This document shows positions 9,192 to 17,785 of a DNA stretch of 64,000 nt, one piece after another. The notes under the pieces are model-generated. The model was not told where the DNA came from, did no database searches, and worked only from the letters and a program-made list of their open reading frames with translations. This stretch comes from JANOXC01 sp031418215 (GTDB lineage Bacteria > Bacteroidota > Bacteroidia > AKYH767-A > OLB10): assembly GCA_031418215.1 (NCBI GenBank), contig JANOXC010000118.1:30629-94628 (forward strand), in the 5' to 3' direction. Every line of letters begins with the position of its first letter. The first letter of the stretch is position 1. The translations under genes and the position numbers were made by a program.

Positions 9192-9736
9192 CCTCGCAGC
9201 TATGCTGCGGGGTGGGGGGAGGGGCTGTAGGGCAAACGTTATATTTGCCTGATGAGCGAACATATTCATAAGCGTCATAACAAGAGTTTGCTTTTGTATC
9301 ATTTGGTTTGTCCAATAAAATATCGGAGAAATGTATTGTCTGATGAAGTTGCAAAAAGCTTGGTCGAAGTTTGTAAAGATATCGAAAGGAGATTTGAAAT
9401 ACATTTTTTGGAGATTGGAGCAGATAAAAACCATGTTCATTTTTTGATACAAAGTGTACCGATGATGTCGGCTAAGTCGATAGTACAAGTTGTGAAAAGT
9501 ATAACAGCGCGAGAACTGTTCCGTCTTCACCCGGAAGTGAAACAGCAGCTTTGGGGAGGGCAGTTTTGGACGGACGGGTATTATATTAATACGGTAGGTC
9601 AATATGCAAACGAAGAAATCATTCAAAAATATATTCTTGAACAAGGCGAGGCTAAGCAAGACTACAAAAAGTTCCATTCTAATCAGTTGCGATTATTTTA
9701 GTATGTAAACAAGATACCTCGCAGCTTGCTGCGGGG
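9192..9736 (+). mobile_element. IS200/IS605-type insertion element, single-gene
   Basis: Near-identical imperfect hairpins bracket the transposase gene: CCTCGCAGC-TAT-GCTGCGGGG at 9192-9212 on the left and CCTCGCAGC-TT-GCTGCGGGG at 9717-9736 on the right. Subterminal hairpins rather than inverted terminal repeats are expected for single-strand transposition by Y1 enzymes. No tnpB is present. The exact tips and the target tetranucleotide cannot be fixed from one copy, so the coordinates mark only the outer edges of the hairpins. Confidence 0.75.
9252..9701 (+). CDS. tnpA: IS200-type Y1 HUH transposase TnpA
   Basis: The 149-residue length is typical of IS200 transposases. The metal-binding HUH motif is H61-V-H63 in GADKNHVHFLIQSVP. 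The nucleophile is probably Tyr127 in EEIIQKYILEQG, the position known for IS608 TnpA. The family signature WGGQFWTDGYYINTVG is intact. Starts MSEHIHKRHN, as in close relatives. The gene looks functional, with no frameshift. It is the only plus-strand gene among minus-strand neighbours, consistent with insertion. Confidence 0.92.
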   Translation: MSEHIHKRHNKSLLLYHLVCPIKYRRNVLSDEVAKSLVEVCKDIERRFEIHFLEIGADKNHVHFLIQSVPMMSAKSIVQVVKSITARELFRLHPEVKQQLWGGQFWTDGYYINTVGQYANEEIIQKYILEQGEAKQDYKKFHSNQLRLF

Positions 9737-9776
9737 TCATTCATTCGATTTGTAACTTCAATCATTGCAAAAAAAA

Positions 9777-9807
9777 CAGGGAGGGCACAACCACGTCACC
9801 CTCCCTG
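9777..9807 (-). terminator. Strong terminator of the DUF4397 gene
   Basis: CAGGGAGGG (9777-9785) pairs perfectly with CCCTCCCTG (9799-9807). On the minus strand the stem is followed by eight T. It lies 38 bp past the stop at 9845. Confidence 0.85.
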
Positions 9808-9844
9808 ATAAACCAACCACGAAAAACTTATTCAACCATTTTAA

Positions 9845-11551
9845 TTATTGTACGATCAGCTTTTGTGATACCGATCCTTTTTCATTTCCTATTCTTATAA
9901 AATACATTCCTTTAGCTAATTCACTGGTGCTAAAATTATATTGAGCACTTCCTTCAGGAATCATTGTATTCATCACCTCCTGTCCAATTGCATTTGTGAC
10001 CGTTAGCATTAATGCTTGCTTGGTGTTCTCAGTGAAGTTCAACTGAACACGGTCTGTTGTAGGATTTGGGAAGAGATTATAACTTACAATATTGCTTTCA
10101 TTCAGTCCCGTCGGAGCACTAAAGATTACTACTGTTCCGTTAGCCAATACACCAATTAATGTGAATGCCGGTCCGTTTTGATTTGCAGCGGGATTTAGAA
10201 ATCCAGAGGCGAGCACCACTGCTGACTGGCCTGCCAATGCTGAAAGATCAGCAGCGAAAGAAGCAACGATAACAGCGTTATTATTTCCCGGAGTAATATC
10301 TAATACATAGGCTGCGGGCGGCACACTTAAGTAGGGGGTAATATTACTATAAGATGCATTGTCAACAAGTATAGAAGCTCCTGCTAATACATCAACTGTT
10401 GGCGCATCAGAAGCTCCGTGAATAACTCGCAAATCAACATCTCCTGAATTGTTTGCATCTTCACGCATCTGGTCTTGCAAGAATAAAGTGAATGCTGTTG
10501 ATTGTGCATCAGGATTCGCTGCGAAGTTTGCAGGATTCAATACACCGTTTGCTACTGCAATATAACTGTTGCCGTTTTGTAAGGTCACGCCAAAGTTTTT
10601 TAATGTGTCGTTAACCGATGCGCTATTTCCACCGGCAACGCCAATGTTCAATACAACATCTGCAGGTACATCAATAAATGCTGTTGCTGTTCTAAAGGCG
10701 AAGTTGTCCAATAATTTAGTGCCGTTAACATAAACATCAACTGATGCTGCTGCCGGATCTGCTGCATTGTGTATGACCTGCAAACGTGCTGTGCTCACTG
10801 CAGGGAAAGCTACTACTGTACCGTTGGCCAATGCTGCAAACAATCCGAATGCTGCTCCGTTTTGATTAGCAGCAGGGTTTAAAAATCCTGATGCAAATAC
10901 TACTGCACTTCCTCCACCCAATGATGATAAATCAGCCTGGAATGATGCAACAATTGGAGAGCCGGCTGCAGGTGTTACATCCAATATATAATTGGATGGT
11001 GGTACGCTTACATATCCGGTTATGGCGCTGTAGGGTGCATTATCAACAAGTGTTGCAACATTACGTGCTATCACATCAACTGAAGGCGCATCACTTGCTC
11101 CGTGTAAGGCGACAAAATCAACATCGGTCATCATAGAAGCCATATTTCTGATATTGTCTTTCAGAAAAAGTGTAAATGTTGTTGATTGTGCATCAGGATT
11201 CGCTGCAAAATTTGCAGGATTCAATACACCATTCGCAACAGCAATGTACCGTTGTCCGTTCATAAGTGTAACCTGAAAGTTTTTTAATGTGTCATTAACC
11301 GACATGCTATTTCCGGCTGCAACGCCAATGTTTAATGTTACACCTGCGGGGACCGTTAAAAAAGAGGTGGCTGTACGAAAAGCAAAATCAGGTAATGTTA
11401 GTACGCCATTTACATATACGTCAACCGTAGCGGCTGCCGGATCTGCTGCATTATGTATTACCTGCAACTGTGCTGTCTGGCTATAAGCGTTTGATCCCAG
11501 GATTATTCCCGAAGCCAGTAAGATCAATAATGAGGAGAGTTTCTTTTTCAT
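9845..11551 (-). CDS. Secreted protein with two DUF4397 repeats and T9SS sorting domain
   Basis: This 568-residue protein has a signal peptide (MKKKLSSLLILLASGIILGS) and two very similar halves, about residues 26-252 and 254-480. Each contains LQVIHNAADPAAA, VDVYVNG, NGVLNPANFAANPDAQS, VDV and SGFLNPAANQNG, the pattern of DUF4397, a beta-sandwich domain of unknown function. The final 80 residues, from YNLFPNPTTDRVQLNF, form a T9SS sorting domain ending SQKLIVQ. The closeness of the halves suggests a recent internal duplication. A role as surface structural or adhesive protein is a guess. Confidence 0.85.
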   Translation of the reverse strand: MKKKLSSLLILLASGIILGSNAYSQTAQLQVIHNAADPAAATVDVYVNGVLTLPDFAFRTATSFLTVPAGVTLNIGVAAGNSMSVNDTLKNFQVTLMNGQRYIAVANGVLNPANFAANPDAQSTTFTLFLKDNIRNMASMMTDVDFVALHGASDAPSVDVIARNVATLVDNAPYSAITGYVSVPPSNYILDVTPAAGSPIVASFQADLSSLGGGSAVVFASGFLNPAANQNGAAFGLFAALANGTVVAFPAVSTARLQVIHNAADPAAASVDVYVNGTKLLDNFAFRTATAFIDVPADVVLNIGVAGGNSASVNDTLKNFGVTLQNGNSYIAVANGVLNPANFAANPDAQSTAFTLFLQDQMREDANNSGDVDLRVIHGASDAPTVDVLAGASILVDNASYSNITPYLSVPPAAYVLDITPGNNNAVIVASFAADLSALAGQSAVVLASGFLNPAANQNGPAFTLIGVLANGTVVIFSAPTGLNESNIVSYNLFPNPTTDRVQLNFTENTKQALMLTVTNAIGQEVMNTMIPEGSAQYNFSTSELAKGMYFIRIGNEKGSVSQKLIVQ

Positions 11552-11590
11552 TCGTTTAAGTTTTTGGGGGGTTGTTTAAGTATTGTGGCG

Positions 11591-11598
11591 CAAATTTA
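11591..11598 (-). promoter_or_regulatory. -7 promoter box for the DUF4397 gene
   Basis: On the minus strand the sequence reads TAAATTTG followed by C, a match to the Bacteroidota -7 consensus TAnnTTTG. It is 40 bp upstream of the start codon. A convincing -33 TTTG was not found. Confidence 0.45.
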
Positions 11599-11782
11599 AA
11601 CAGTTCATGCTCTTCTTGTTTAAGTTTTTGCTAAATTATTTAAACAAAAACATAACATGCTGGTTACCAACACTAATAAATCATCTTCTCTACCATAAGG
11701 AGAATTAAACTAGTATTTATGCCGTGGCCAAAATCGTAATAATATATTGAATATCAATTATTAAGATAGAATAATAAGAAAT

Positions 11783-11790
11783 TACCTTTG
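11783..11790 (+). promoter_or_regulatory. -7 promoter box for the MerR-family gene
   Basis: TACCTTTG matches the TAnnTTTG consensus. A leader of about 90 nt would precede the ATG at 11883. The first in-frame TTG/ATG candidates further upstream (from 11820) would also lie inside this transcript, but give an N-terminus unlike MerR proteins. Confidence 0.45.
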
Positions 11791-11882
11791 AAAACGAATA
11801 CTTTACGGTTTTAGTAAAATTGGCTTATTTTAACTGCATATTAACTCAATATGTTTATATATTATTGCAAATAATTGAACAT

Positions 11883-12770
11883 ATGAATTTGTTTTCTATC
11901 TCCGATCTGGAGCAGTTTTCAGGTATTAAATCACATACAATCCGAATATGGGAAAAGCGTTATAATGCCCTAACTCCGGCACGTTCGGAAGGGAATACGC
12001 GCTATTATGATAATTCACAGCTCAAACGTTTGCTGAAAATCGTTAGCCTGATGGATAATGGCCATAAAGTATCTGATTTGGGAAAGATGACAGATGCCAA
12101 TCTCACACTTTTGCTCGATGGGGTGTCTCATCAGTCGCTTCCTATTGAAAATGCTTACAATTATTTTATAACGCTGATACTTGAATCAGGTGTTGAGTTC
12201 AATGAAACGCAGTTTGAAAAATTATTTTCGAATTGTGTTTTACGTTTCGGACTGAAAGAAACTTATAAGCATGTTATTTATCCTTTGCTGGTGCGCACCG
12301 GTTTATTATGGATAAGGGATTCATTGCTTCCAGTGCAGGAACATTTTTTTACTAATTTAATCAGGCAGAAATTATTGGCGGCTATTGATGAGTTGCCTCC
12401 GGAAAAATCTTCAAAAGATACGTGGGTGCTTTTTTTACCGGAAAACGAGTTTCATGAAATAGGATTGATCTTTGCCCATTATATCATTCGTCAGGCAGGA
12501 AAGAAAGTAATTTATTTTGGTGCCAATGTCCCGTTGGAGTCATTAAAGCATGCTGCACCGGCTATAAATCCCTCACATCTTTTGTTTTTTATGGTGCATC
12601 ACAATGTTCCTGCAGAATCACAACGCTATCTTGATATGCTTTCGGAAAACTTTAAGAACACCAACATTTTCCTCACCGGCAATAAAAAATTAATTGAGCA
12701 GTTACAGCCCGGAAAAAAGATGAAGTGGGTGCAGTCCGTTGATGAGTTGGAAAAGGCAATTGGGGAGTAA
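11883..12770 (+). CDS. MerR-family regulator with cobalamin-binding domain, CarH/LitR-like
   Basis: Started at the ATG at 11883, the protein is 295 residues and begins directly with the MerR helix-turn-helix (FSISDLEQFSGIKSHTIRIW, R-Y-N-x-L-x-P-x-R, N-T-R-Y-Y). A helical domain follows, carrying W143 and E153-H154 exactly nine residues apart (W-x9-EH), the signature of adenosylcobalamin-binding CarH/LitR photoreceptors. The Rossmann-like B12 domain then has E189-x-H191-x-x-G194, where the His would be the cobalt ligand. The residue after W143 is Ile, whereas Thermus CarH has a His there that captures cobalt after light. No carotenoid genes are nearby, so targets are unknown. Confidence 0.85.
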   Translation: MNLFSISDLEQFSGIKSHTIRIWEKRYNALTPARSEGNTRYYDNSQLKRLLKIVSLMDNGHKVSDLGKMTDANLTLLLDGVSHQSLPIENAYNYFITLILESGVEFNETQFEKLFSNCVLRFGLKETYKHVIYPLLVRTGLLWIRDSLLPVQEHFFTNLIRQKLLAAIDELPPEKSSKDTWVLFLPENEFHEIGLIFAHYIIRQAGKKVIYFGANVPLESLKHAAPAINPSHLLFFMVHHNVPAESQRYLDMLSENFKNTNIFLTGNKKLIEQLQPGKKMKWVQSVDELEKAIGE

Positions 12771-13033
12771 TAGTTTTCCCGTTTTGTGCATAATTCTATG
12801 ATTTTATAGCGTTCGTAAAATACAAACAATTGCTTTTGGGAGATCATTAATCTTTCACCAACAGTTTCACGCTGATGTGGCTCTTCCTATTTTTTTGATG
12901 GATGTGAAATATAAATTATACGAAATCAACGGATTTGATTCCCCCTACTCACCGCTCACCGACTAAATCCGTCACTCACCGACTAATGCTGTTGTATTGC
13001 CTAATACTGATTGTTGACGCAATATTGTGAACA

Positions 13034-13041
13034 TACATTTG
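13034..13041 (+). promoter_or_regulatory. -7 promoter box for the LiaF-like gene
   Basis: TACATTTG followed by C lies about 20 bp after TTGAC (13014-13018). Transcription would begin near 13047, downstream of the ATG at 13027, so the ATG at 13063 is the more likely translation start. Confidence 0.5.
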
Positions 13042-13062
13042 CCCCATCAATTAAAAAACACA

Positions 13063-13875
13063 ATGGAAGAAATTAAAAACAATCCCGATGAGCACATGAT
13101 GCATCAGTGGGAAAAACAACATCGCCGCGGACGATTATTCGCAGGATTATTTATTATAGGAGCAGGAGCCTTATTCCTTGCACGTGAGATGGGTGTATTT
13201 ATCCCTTCCTGGTTTTTCACCTGGCAGACTTTCCTCATCGTTATTGGACTGTTTACTTTATTGAAAAGCGGCTTCCAAAGTATAGGCGGATTTATTATGA
13301 TGGCCATAGGCGGATCATTCCTGATGCGCGACTACCTGCCTGAATATAATTTCTCGCATTACCTCTGGCCAATTGCATTGATCGTTTTCGGACTGTTCAT
13401 TATGCTTCGCCCTCGAAGAAGGTGTTATCCCGGAAGAAGAATGTATCGTAATCGTTACCGCAATTCCTGGAAGGAAGGCGTGCAGGACCAAAAATGGCAG
13501 CAGGAAAAAAGCCAGGGACAGCAATCTCCAACCAGCGATGATTATATATACATCAACAGTGTTTTAGGTGGTGTAGAAAAAAACGTCATATCAAAGAACT
13601 TTAAGGGCGGCGAGATAACCTGCGTCTTCGGTGGTGGCGAAATCGATCTCACACAATCAGAAATTGAAGACAGCGCAGAACTGCAAGTGACAGCTGTATT
13701 GGGCGGAGTCAGTCTGGTTATTCCGGCTAACTGGCAGGTAAAATCAGAGCTTACTGCCTTTCTTGGTGGCGTAGAAGATAAACGACAAGCGTTGAAAGAT
13801 ATTTCAACAACTTCAAAGACATTGGTGTTAAAAGGAACTGCTGTGCTGGGTGGAATTGAAATCAAAAGTTTCTGA
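13063..13875 (+). CDS. LiaF-like membrane protein (DUF5668 / cell-wall-active-antibiotic response domain)
   Basis: From the ATG at 13063 the protein is 270 residues. A cytoplasmic N-terminus (MEEIKNNPDEHMMHQWEKQH) precedes four closely spaced hydrophobic segments of the DUF5668/LiaI type (LFAGLFIIGAGALFLAREMG, FLIVIGLFTLL, GGFIMMAIGGSFL, LWPIALIVFGLFIML). An arginine-rich turn and a charged linker follow. The C-terminal 110 residues are a beta-helix with three GG repeats (VLGGVEKN, CVFGGGEIDLTQ, AVLGGVSLVIP), as in the C-terminal domain of LiaF and bactofilin-like envelope-stress proteins. It probably modulates envelope stress signalling. The upstream promoter box supports this start. Confidence 0.8.
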   Translation: MEEIKNNPDEHMMHQWEKQHRRGRLFAGLFIIGAGALFLAREMGVFIPSWFFTWQTFLIVIGLFTLLKSGFQSIGGFIMMAIGGSFLMRDYLPEYNFSHYLWPIALIVFGLFIMLRPRRRCYPGRRMYRNRYRNSWKEGVQDQKWQQEKSQGQQSPTSDDYIYINSVLGGVEKNVISKNFKGGEITCVFGGGEIDLTQSEIEDSAELQVTAVLGGVSLVIPANWQVKSELTAFLGGVEDKRQALKDISTTSKTLVLKGTAVLGGIEIKSF

Positions 13876-13931
13876 AACTGATTACGTCAACTTTAAATAA
13901 TAATATATATTAATTTAAAAATCTCCCTAAA

Positions 13932-14276
13932 ATGAAATGGTATAGTATTCGTTTGGTCTTCAATATCAATATTAACAATGGTGAAGACAAAAGTCAGTTT
14001 GATGAACAACTGCGATTGGTAGAAGCCGCCTCCACTACTGACGCTTTTTTCAACGCGGTAAATATTGGTCGGCAAGAAGAAGAGATCTTCATCAACAATC
14101 AGGGAAAAGCTGTTAGTTGGCAGTTCATTGATGTAGCCGATGTGCATCCGTTGGAAATGAAGAATGGCAGCCTTATTTGCAGCAGGCTCCATGTAGATGA
14201 TAACCACGACAATTACATTGATCTGATCCAAAGAAAATCGCAGGCTATACAGTTACATGAAATGGCCTTTTCATAA
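13932..14276 (+). CDS. DUF4288 domain-containing protein
   Basis: The 114-residue product starts MKWYSIRLVFNI and contains QFDEQLRLVEAAS, AVNIGRQEEEIFINNQGKAV and WQFIDVADVHPLE, which follow the DUF4288 pattern (W-Y-x-V/I-x-L, an E-E-Q-x-x-L/V core, a GxxEE segment and W-x-F-x-x-V). It is a small soluble domain of unknown function. It lies 56 bp after the LiaF-like gene and may share its transcript. Confidence 0.75.
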   Translation: MKWYSIRLVFNININNGEDKSQFDEQLRLVEAASTTDAFFNAVNIGRQEEEIFINNQGKAVSWQFIDVADVHPLEMKNGSLICSRLHVDDNHDNYIDLIQRKSQAIQLHEMAFS

Positions 14277-14303
14277 AAACAAAGTAAATTTCTTCAACCA
14301 GTC

Positions 14304-14367
14304 GTCATTGCGATGAGCAAGAGCATTGTTATGGCGATTGCAATAAGATGAGCGAAGAAGCAATCTC
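14304..14367. repeat. Dispersed palindromic repeat, copy 1
   Basis: The unit runs from GTCATTGCGATGAGC to GATGAGCGAAGAAGCAATC. The outer ends (CATTGCGA and its near complement in GCAATC) can fold. Further copies occur at 16253, 19061 and 21793, always between genes, with the ends conserved and the centre variable. Confidence 0.65.
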
Positions 14368-14402
14368 TTCAATTGTAACCTTCAGCCTAATTCCCTTTAT
14401 CG

Positions 14403-14410
14403 TAACTTTG
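14403..14410 (+). promoter_or_regulatory. -7 promoter box for the LytS/LytTR operon
   Basis: TAACTTTG matches TAnnTTTG and lies 37 bp upstream of the proposed TTG start at 14447. Confidence 0.4.
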
Positions 14411-14446
14411 ATCAATAAATATTAAACCAACCTTAAACCACATTTT

Positions 14447-15481
14447 TTGAGCGCAGTATCCGTCAAGCGTTTTATTCCTTACCTGTCTTGGTGGTTGCTA
14501 ATCACCATCATACAGGTTGTAGTTGTACACCGTTTTAATATCGAATGGAAAATTGCAATGGTTGATGCTTTATTGTCGACTGCTATTTTAGCTGTTGCTT
14601 CCTATGTAATCACCAACACGTTTCGCTACTACACGCCGGCATCAGGAAAATATATATACGGCCTGGCCATAGTTGCTGCATTAACTATCTTGTGTGTTGC
14701 CGTTATCACCCACACACTGAATTATATTTTTATTGACAATAATGCATATATATATTTTCTCGGCCAGTCGGTTCCTGTTCGTTTTATGCTTGCCTTGTTG
14801 ATGATAGCATTGATGGGCGTCACCAGCTGGTTGCGTTTTTATATGAAAGAACAGACAGAAAATAAAAAGCGGAAAGATGATGCAGGTTTGTTGTTGCGCG
14901 AAGCTGAATTATCAAAACTCCGTCAGCAATTGCAGCCACATTTTTTATTCAACAGCCTGAACAGCATCAGTTCGCTTGCCGGCAGCCGTCCCGAAGAAGC
15001 ACGAAAAATGATACAACAACTTTCCGATTTCCTGCGCGGCACATTGAAAAAAGACGAGCAACAGTTAGTGCTGCTCTCAGATGAATTGCAGCATTTGCAA
15101 TTGTACCTCGATATTGAAAAAGTTCGTTTTGGCCATCGCCTCACTGTTGAAATAAACTGTGATGAAACAACAGCAAAGATGAAATTACCATCATTGCTAT
15201 TGCAACCCATTGTAGAAAATGCCATCAAGTTCGGATTATATGATACCACCGATGATATCATCATCAGTATTAAAGCATCAACGGTTAATCAACAACTGAC
15301 CGTTATTATTGAAAACCCTTTTGATCCCGCAACGGCGGGAGGACAACAACCGGGCATGGGCTTTGGCCTCGGCTCTGTGCAACGCAGACTATATTTATTG
15401 TACTCTAGAAATGACTTGCTGGCTGTTGAAAAAGAAGGAAGCCTTTTCCGAACCATCGTTAAAATACCGCAGAACCAATGA
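14447..15481 (+). CDS. LytS-type sensor histidine kinase
   Basis: The protein is 344 residues. About four transmembrane segments occupy residues 8-130 without a large extracellular loop, so the stimulus is probably sensed in the membrane. The His_kinase domain has the H-box LRQQLQPHFLFNSLNSIS, with the phosphorylated His in QPHF, and an N-box LLLQPIVENAIKFGL followed by the GMGFGLGS ATP-lid glycines. The start is a TTG at 14447, since the next ATG lies inside the first membrane segment. Its stop overlaps the start of the LytTR regulator by four bases (ATGA), so the two are translationally coupled. Confidence 0.9.
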   Translation: MSAVSVKRFIPYLSWWLLITIIQVVVVHRFNIEWKIAMVDALLSTAILAVASYVITNTFRYYTPASGKYIYGLAIVAALTILCVAVITHTLNYIFIDNNAYIYFLGQSVPVRFMLALLMIALMGVTSWLRFYMKEQTENKKRKDDAGLLLREAELSKLRQQLQPHFLFNSLNSISSLAGSRPEEARKMIQQLSDFLRGTLKKDEQQLVLLSDELQHLQLYLDIEKVRFGHRLTVEINCDETTAKMKLPSLLLQPIVENAIKFGLYDTTDDIIISIKASTVNQQLTVIIENPFDPATAGGQQPGMGFGLGSVQRRLYLLYSRNDLLAVEKEGSLFRTIVKIPQNQ

Positions 15482-16215
15482 AAGTAATCATCATTGACGA
15501 TGAGCCGCTTGCAAGGGAACTCATCAAAGAATATTTGCAGTCTTATGCTGCATTGCAAATCGTACAGGAATGCAATGATGGCTTTGAAGGTTTTAAAGCC
15601 ATTCAACAGCATCAGCCTGATCTGATTTTTTTAGATGTGCAGATGCCAAAAATCAATGGCTTTGAAATGCTGGAATTGGTGGAACAACCGCCGGCAATAA
15701 TTTTCACCACCGCCTTTGATGAATATGCCATCAAAGCATTTGAAGCGCATGCTGTAGATTACTTATTAAAACCATTTAGCAAAGAGCGTTTCGACAAAGC
15801 TGTAGGAAAATTTTTACAAACAGGAAATACCAAAGCAGTGACGAATGACTTATTGACCGAAGTTACACCTAGAGTACTCGGGGCTGAAGAACAGCAACGA
15901 ATAGTAGTGAAATCCGGGAACAACATCAAAATACTTCCGTCTCATGAGATTATATATATAGAAGCTTATGACGATTACGTAAAGATCTTCACCAACAGCG
16001 ATGTCTACCTGAAAAAGAAAACATTGTCCTATTACGAAACCGTTCTTGCCCGTGATTTTCTAAGGGTGCACCGTTCTTATTTGATACCGCTTGCACAGAT
16101 CACCCGCATTGAAGTCTTTGAAAAAAACAGTCATGTGGCCATCCTTAAGAATGGAAACAAAATTCCTTTGAGTCGAAATGGTTATGCTGCGTTGAAGGAG
16201 AAACTAGGAGTTTAA
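15478..16215 (+). CDS. LytTR-family response regulator
   Basis: The 245-residue protein has an N-terminal receiver domain with the acidic pair IIDDEP, the phospho-acceptor Asp in DLIFLDVQMPK, a Thr in FTTAFDEYA and the Lys in DYLLKPF. The C-terminal half is a LytTR DNA-binding domain (IVVKSGNNIKILPSHEIIYI, FLRVHRSYLIPL, NGNKIPLSRNGY). It is the cognate partner of the overlapping LytS kinase. LytTR pairs in Bacteroidota usually control a few nearby or envelope genes, but no operator was recognised here. Confidence 0.93.
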   Translation: MKVIIIDDEPLARELIKEYLQSYAALQIVQECNDGFEGFKAIQQHQPDLIFLDVQMPKINGFEMLELVEQPPAIIFTTAFDEYAIKAFEAHAVDYLLKPFSKERFDKAVGKFLQTGNTKAVTNDLLTEVTPRVLGAEEQQRIVVKSGNNIKILPSHEIIYIEAYDDYVKIFTNSDVYLKKKTLSYYETVLARDFLRVHRSYLIPLAQITRIEVFEKNSHVAILKNGNKIPLSRNGYAALKEKLGV

Positions 16216-16252
16216 CAAATCAGAGAAGAAACAATCTTATCATCATTTACTA

Positions 16253-16400
16253 CGTCATTGCGATGAGCTTGAGTATTGTTATTGCAATTGAAAAAAGATG
16301 AGCGTAGAGGCAATCTCACAAATAGTACCAGTAGCATCATCATCCTGCAAATTGTCTGAACTATGATTCTTGGGATTAAATGATTTCTATGATTTTTATT
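16253..16400. repeat. Composite repeat: palindromic unit plus TCTGAACTATGATT unit
   Basis: A copy of the CGTCATTGCGATGAGC...GAGGCAATCTC repeat (16253-16318) is followed after a short spacer by CTGCAAATTGTCTGAACTATG and a run of GATT units (16345-16400). The same two units in the same order and spacing occur at 21793-21928, and in both places the remains of an ORF6N gene follow immediately. Confidence 0.6.
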
Positions 16401-16424
16401 TAGCAAAATCATTGTTATACCTCC

Positions 16425-16607
16425 TCATTTACCAGCCGCTGTTTCAAATGTTGTGGTAACAAATTGTGACCTCAAGTCAGAAAGTTCCGTTTTTGTTAAT
16501 TCAAACATAAAATCTTCCGGAAACCGTTCCAAATTTCTTTTTGCCTGTTGCTTCAATGCCTTGGCAGGCACATCATACAATAATGCTAAGTCAGCATCAA
16601 GCATCAC
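16425..16607 (-). pseudogene. ORF6N-domain gene remnant
   Basis: The 60-codon frame covers only the centre of an ORF6N domain: MLDADLALLYDVPAKALKQ, then KRNLERFPEDFMFELTK and LRSQF, ending in TAAGK and a stop. The usual first 20 residues are missing apart from an unstarted YISGNNV just upstream, and the AFTEQG segment and C-terminal half are gone. Intact relatives (for example 22165-22641) are about 160 residues. ORF6N domains are DNA-binding modules of phage antirepressor-like proteins. Confidence 0.75.
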
Positions 16608-16899
16608 ATTATTCCCACTAATGTAAAAAATTCATGTTTCGTATTCGGGTTTTATCAATTCTCTCATTGTCTTTCAATTCAAGCTATTTAAAAATATTCT
16701 GCAAAAACATATTCCTAATTAATAGAATCTTTTTTCTTAAATGAACTTTATTAAAAAAACGGAAATAATAGAAATACACTGCTAAATAATTATTTCTACA
16801 TGGGAAATAAAATTACTCGTTTTGAAAATATTCTTTCAATATAAAAATGAAATGATATTAATATTAGTATTTTTATTCTTCTAATCTAAAATCTTTATT

Positions 16900-17700
16900 A
16901 TGAAAAATAAACGTCGCCCACGAAATAGTAAAACAGTAGCGGAAACCCTGAGAGAAAATATGGAATATATATTTTCAAATACGCCCGGTAATGATCTTAC
17001 TGAAGCAAGCAAGAAGGCGTGGCTGAATTATATTATTGATTTTGAAGAGTATCATAAAAATGCAAAAGATGTAACCGTTTGGGAATTTATTGGTAAGCCC
17101 CCTTTCGTTCTCATAGATAAGCTGGACAGTGCATCAATATCACTTGCTTTAGATGCCATTTATGAAAAAATGGCATCTAATAATGTGTTACTTGACTTTT
17201 GTGTTGTGTATCCCGATGACGTGATTTACAAGTTTATTACAGAAGAGTTGTTTCAACATAAAATTCAGGACATTAAGATTCCGGGCGGTAACATTTGCTT
17301 TATCTATGAAGAGTTTCATCCGAATCACGACTATGACTTAAGAAGATATAGTAGTGAACACCTGGAGTGCTTATTCAAGCCTGATGTTATTAGAAGTCAT
17401 TTATCATTTTATGCAATGAATAGTATTTACCTTAATGATAAATTATGTACTAAAGATTCGCTCGCTGATTTTATCATTGATTTTCATAATTTACATAAGA
17501 GGGCGGAACTAAGAAATCATACTATAACCGACTTGACATTTGATCTTGAATTGAATTCCGGAAAAGTAAGCGTGGATTTTAATTGTTGCTTATTTTTTAA
17601 CGATGGCGGGCATTTAGAAAAAAAAGAAAATGTAACTTTAAATTACTTATTGGAATATGACTTTTGGATTTTGAAAAAAATTGAAAGTTCTTTATTCTAG
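16900..17700 (+). CDS. Conserved-looking hypothetical protein, 266 residues
   Basis: The protein is soluble, with no signal peptide or membrane segment. It begins basic (MKNKRRPRNSKTVAETLREN) and then alternates acidic helices and strands. Segments such as YEEFHPNHDYDLRRYS and DDVIYKFITEELFQH look like conserved blocks, but I cannot assign a family. The C-terminal 100 residues read as a nuclear-transport-factor-2-like strand pattern (SGKVSVDFNCCLFFNDGG), which is only an impression. It stands alone on the plus strand in an accessory region and its codon use is AT-richer than its neighbours. Confidence 0.6.
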   Translation: MKNKRRPRNSKTVAETLRENMEYIFSNTPGNDLTEASKKAWLNYIIDFEEYHKNAKDVTVWEFIGKPPFVLIDKLDSASISLALDAIYEKMASNNVLLDFCVVYPDDVIYKFITEELFQHKIQDIKIPGGNICFIYEEFHPNHDYDLRRYSSEHLECLFKPDVIRSHLSFYAMNSIYLNDKLCTKDSLADFIIDFHNLHKRAELRNHTITDLTFDLELNSGKVSVDFNCCLFFNDGGHLEKKENVTLNYLLEYDFWILKKIESSLF

Positions 17701-17785
17701 CTTAGAATATAAGCAATTCTATGTACTCCTGCGATTTATCATATCTGGTTGCTTAACACAAAACATACTAAACCTTAAATTAAAA

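Noticed and set aside
9177..9677. 166-codon minus-strand frame
   Set aside because: It is opposite the IS200 transposase, which has intact catalytic motifs.
12949..12992. Short direct repeats CTCACCGACTAA
   Set aside because: Only two or three short copies upstream of the LiaF-like gene promoter. Too little to call an operator.
13027..13062. Earlier ATG of the LiaF-like gene
   Set aside because: It lies at or upstream of the -7 box at 13034-13041, so it would not be in the transcript.
13174..13190. A CACGTG in the LiaF-like gene as another parS site
   Set aside because: The flanks (TTGCACGTGAGA) do not match the parS consensus.
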